Under the pieces are notes generated by a model, which saw only the letters and a list, made by a program, of their open reading frames with translations, was not told the origin of the DNA and made no database searches. The position numbers and the translations under genes were made by a program. Source: Streptomyces collinus (GTDB lineage Bacteria; Actinomycetota; Actinomycetes; Streptomycetales; Streptomycetaceae). Taken from it: a DNA stretch of 64,000 nt. The stretch covers positions 682,001 through 746,000 of the forward strand of contig NZ_CP133771.1 in assembly GCF_031348265.1 (NCBI RefSeq), read 5' to 3'. Below, piece by piece: positions 61,515 to 64,000 of this stretch. Position 1 is the first letter of the stretch, and the number at the start of each line of letters is the position of its first letter.

Positions 61515-61659
61515 GCAGCGACCAGGAGCGGGGTCGGCTCCGGAAACCTGTCAGGCGGACGGATCCAGAGGAGCGGCATCACGGCAGTGAGCGCCCACGC
61601 CGATCCGGGGGTCCCGGGCTCCCGTGTGACACAGGAGGTCCTCCACCCGGCACCGGGAT

Positions 61660-62799
61660 TCAGTCCGCGGCGCCGAGGGCTCCCCTGTCCTGCGCGGTGG
61701 TGCGTCTCAGCGCGAGGGCCGCGATGTCGTCGCCGAGCCTTCCGCCGCTGTGCTGAAGCAGATCCCCGTGCAGCCGGTCGAGCAGCTCGCGGGGGCGCTC
61801 CGTGTCCTGCCGCCGCATCCAGTCCGGCAACGGGAAGAACCGCCCGGCATGGTCCCGGGTCTCGGATACGCCATCCGTGTAGAGCAGCAATCGGTCGCCC
61901 GGGGCGAAGGGGACGATGTCGACCCAGTAGCGGTCACCGATGAGCGCTGCGAGGTTGAGGGGCGGGGAGGGGAGGGTGGGCTCCAGGATGCGGACCTTGC
62001 CGCAATGCGCGATCAGCGGCGGGGGATGCCCGCAGTTGAGAATCAGGAGCCGGTCGCCGTCGTGCGGGATCTCGGCGAGCAGGGCCGTGGCAAAGTGCTC
62101 GGGCTGGTCCTGGACGGGGAATGCGGCGCTGTGGCGCGTGACGGTGGTCTCCAGGCGGTGGACGATGCCCCGCAGGTCGGGCTCGTCGTAGGCGGCCTCC
62201 CTGAAGCAGCTGATCACCGCCGAGGCCGCCCCCACCGCGGACAGGCCCTTGCCTCGTACGTCGCCTATGAGCAGCCGGACCCCGTGCGGTGTACCGATCG
62301 CCTCGTAGAAGTCGCCGCCGACCCTGGCCTGTTCCTGGGCCGCCAGATACAGCGATTCGAGCTCGATGCCCTCGATGCGGCGCGGCAGGGGGCGTAGCAG
62401 CACCTTCTGGACCGCGTCGGCGACGAGACGGACCTGGAAGAGCGTCTCCTCCCGCTGAAGCCGTACATGGCTGCCGTAGGCGGCGGCCAAGGTTACGGCG
62501 ATGATCGCGGCCGAGGTGTACTGCGTCCCCAGATCGGTGTGGAAGAAGCTGAGGACGATCATGAGCAGGAAGCAGAACGCCCCCAGCACCATCGTGGGGA
62601 GCACGGGCCACATCGCGGCCGCGAGTGCGGGCGCGGCGGGCAGAAGGCGGCTGAAGGCGATCTCCCTGGGTGTGGAGAACGCCAGGCCGGCGATGAGAAC
62701 GGTCAGGACCAGGGGCGACAGCCTGGAGGCTTCCCATCGGCCGCTGTAGGCGGGGCGACGGCGCCACAGCCGTGCAGACGAGATCACAAAAAGCATCAT
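61660..62799 (-). CDS. Membrane-anchored SpoIIE-type PP2C phosphatase
   Basis: A 379-residue phosphatase with three or four membrane helices in the first 115 residues (RLSPLVLTVLIAGLAF, WPVLPTMVLGAFCFLLMIVL, TSAAIIAVTLAAAYG) and a SpoIIE PP2C domain with GGDFYEAIGTPHGVRLLIGD, LLLYTDGVSETRD and GDDIAALALRR. It is a close relative of the 404-residue phosphatase at 27587-28801. A likely role is to dephosphorylate STAS antagonists; its signal is unknown. The open frame begins at ATG 62799. Confidence 0.87.
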   Translation of the reverse strand: MMLFVISSARLWRRRPAYSGRWEASRLSPLVLTVLIAGLAFSTPREIAFSRLLPAAPALAAAMWPVLPTMVLGAFCFLLMIVLSFFHTDLGTQYTSAAIIAVTLAAAYGSHVRLQREETLFQVRLVADAVQKVLLRPLPRRIEGIELESLYLAAQEQARVGGDFYEAIGTPHGVRLLIGDVRGKGLSAVGAASAVISCFREAAYDEPDLRGIVHRLETTVTRHSAAFPVQDQPEHFATALLAEIPHDGDRLLILNCGHPPPLIAHCGKVRILEPTLPSPPLNLAALIGDRYWVDIVPFAPGDRLLLYTDGVSETRDHAGRFFPLPDWMRRQDTERPRELLDRLHGDLLQHSGGRLGDDIAALALRRTTAQDRGALGAAD

Positions 62800-62824
62800 A
62801 TCGACCTAATGGGACACGGGGCGC

Positions 62825-62940
62825 GGAGGGATCATGCGACCTGCGCGAGATTGCGCGGCCGGCGGCCCTGCCCGGAGGGGTCACGGCCGCGTCCGGAGGG
62901 GTCGAGGCCGTACCTGGAGGGGTCGAGTCCACGCGAGGTA
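62825..62940. repeat. Short direct repeats GGAGGGGTC in the phosphatase-kinase intergenic region
   Basis: GGAGGGGTC occurs at 62874-62882, 62895-62903 and 62916-62924, an exact 21-base period; a variant GGAGGGATC lies at 62825-62833. The region (62800-63022) separates two divergently transcribed genes. Helically phased copies (two turns apart) could be regulator sites, or this may be a decayed tandem repeat. Confidence 0.55.
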
Positions 62941-63022
62941 CGGCCGGCCAGACGCCCGCGGTCAGCCGGGCCGGCCGGGGCGCGCCCTGGCCAGTCGGGA
63001 TCACCGGTGTTAGAAAGGTCGC

Positions 63023-64000
63023 ATGGCGAGTCCTATCGCCCGTTTTCGACGCCTGTCGGTCAAGCGCCTGATCAGCAAGAGCCCGCGCAGCGTGGCCGGG
63101 CAGGTGTTGGTTTTCCAGGTGGCCCTGGTGGTGCTGCTCGTAGCCTGCGGTGTCTTCGCCCTCATCCTGCAGTCGGAGCGGGACACCAGCGCCGAGGCGC
63201 GGCGCCGCTCCACGGCCGTGGCGCAGACCTTCGCGCACTCACCGGGTGTCCGCGCGGCATTGCGGACCCCTGACCCCAGCAAGATCCTCCAGCCGCTCAC
63301 CGAAGCGGCACGCCGGGCCGCCGACGTCGACTTCATCGTGGTCATGGACACCGAGGGCATCCGGTACACGCACCCCTTGCCGGACCGCATCGGAAAGCGG
63401 TTCGTGGGCGAGATCGCACCGTCGCTGGCGGGGAAGCTCTACGTGGAGAGCGTCGACGGCCCGCTCGGTCGCGAGGTGCAGGCCACGGTGCCGATCAAGG
63501 GCGCCGGCAGCGAGGTCGTCGGGCTCGTCTCGGCCGGGATGAAGGTCGAGAACGTCGAAAGTCAGTTGACCCGGCAACTACCGATCATCCTGGGCGCCGG
63601 GGCCGGAGCGCTCCTGTTGTCCATCGGCGTGACGGCACTGCTGGGCAGACGGCTGCGTCGGCAGACTCACAGCCTGGCCCCGGACGAGATGACCTTGATG
63701 TACGAGCACCACGACACCGTGCTCCACTCCGTTCGGGAAGGGGTGCTGATCGTGGCCGCCGACGGACGGCTGATGCTGGCGAACGACGAGGCCAGACGGC
63801 TGCTGGAGCTGCCCTCGGACATCGAGGGGCGGCTCGTCCCGGAACTGCCGGGCCTCGATCCCGAGATGAGGGCGCTGCTCGCCTCCGGGCGCGAGGCCAC
63901 CGACGAGGTGCACCTCGCCGGAGATCGGTTGCTCGCGGTCAACCAGCGGCCAACGGGTCGCGAGGGCGGCCCCCGGGAAACGGTGGTGACCCTGCGCGAC
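63023..64000 (+). CDS. CitA/DcuS-type sensor histidine kinase, 3' end missing
   Basis: The frame is open from ATG 63023 to the window end; 326 residues are visible. A first membrane helix (VFQVALVVLLVACGVFALIL) is followed by an extracellular sensor domain of the dCache/CitA type (DFIVVMDTEGIRYTHPLPDR, GREVQATVPIKGAGSEVVGL), a second membrane helix (IILGAGAGALLLSIGVTALL) and a cytoplasmic PAS domain (VLHSVREGVLIVAADGRLML). Such kinases usually sense di- or tricarboxylates. The kinase core and any partner response regulator lie beyond the window. Confidence 0.88.
   Translation, partial: MASPIARFRRLSVKRLISKSPRSVAGQVLVFQVALVVLLVACGVFALILQSERDTSAEARRRSTAVAQTFAHSPGVRAALRTPDPSKILQPLTEAARRAADVDFIVVMDTEGIRYTHPLPDRIGKRFVGEIAPSLAGKLYVESVDGPLGREVQATVPIKGAGSEVVGLVSAGMKVENVESQLTRQLPIILGAGAGALLLSIGVTALLGRRLRRQTHSLAPDEMTLMYEHHDTVLHSVREGVLIVAADGRLMLANDEARRLLELPSDIEGRLVPELPGLDPEMRALLASGREATDEVHLAGDRLLAVNQRPTGREGGPRETVVTLRD

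Noticed and set aside
1..64000. tRNA, rRNA, transposase or integrase genes and attachment sites
   Set aside because: I read both strands for cloverleaf-like segments and recombinase motifs and found none that I could support.

Overview
The window is a high-GC actinobacterial chromosome segment that looks like Streptomyces. Nearly every third codon position is G or C, GTG starts are common, and many genes overlap through ATGA or GTGA. The sugar ABC operon carries no ATPase gene. The gene families (PucR, SpoIIE-type phosphatases, DUF6069, DUF6893, high-affinity hydrogenase) fit a soil streptomycete. Both ends cut through genes.

Layout. (1) 1-11.7 kb, carbohydrate use: a truncated sugar-binding protein, two ABC permeases and a LacI repressor in one coupled operon; a MarR gene; an SseB-like gene; then a second unit of MFS transporter, two GH35 beta-galactosidases and a second LacI gene. 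This unit starts at a promoter that overlaps a perfect 16-bp palindrome (5051-5066). (2) 11.7-13.7 kb: a P1B-4 type metal ATPase with a metalloregulator-like inverted repeat upstream. (3) 13.7-21.9 kb, 4-aminobutyrate catabolism: gabT, a fused FAD/Fe-S dehydrogenase and gabD, translationally coupled, with a divergent PucR-type regulator. Downstream lie the facing remnants of an amine oxidase gene and an IclR gene that seem to have lost both 5' ends in one deletion. (4) 21.9-27.6 kb, phenylacetate catabolism: paaABCDE on the minus strand and paaI-paaK on the plus strand. The divergent control region holds two matching 18-bp TetR-type sites. (5) 27.6-30.3 kb: a membrane SpoIIE phosphatase, an IclR regulator and a non-coding block with about 49-bp repeats.

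(6) 30.3-44.9 kb, a complete group 1h (formerly group 5) high-affinity [NiFe]-hydrogenase locus. hoxX, a maturation protease, hypB, F, C, D and E run rightward. An uncharacterised 558-residue protein, hhyS, hhyL, a NifU-like protein, DUF5947, two small proteins and hypA run leftward. The two transcription units converge on a strong bidirectional hairpin at 38312-38358. The small subunit has Asp in place of one proximal-cluster Cys, as in actinobacterial-type oxygen-insensitive hydrogenases. HoxX would supply CO for the active site in air. (7) 45.1-51.9 kb: a DUF6069 membrane protein, an NAD-type malic enzyme, an MMPL exporter and a divergent NarL-type two-component pair. (8) 52.1-64 kb, stress and signalling genes: an ANTAR-GAF-PAS-SpoIIE phosphatase, a 1423-residue soluble hybrid kinase with a seven-unit HAMP ladder, a STAS protein, a winged-helix protein, a solute-binding-fold protein without a signal peptide, another SpoIIE phosphatase, and the start of a CitA/DcuS-type sensor kinase.

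Together these genes suggest a cell that eats galactosides, GABA and aromatic acids, can live on trace hydrogen when starved, and carries many partner-switching type regulators. The least understood part is the set of accessory proteins encoded with the hydrogenase.
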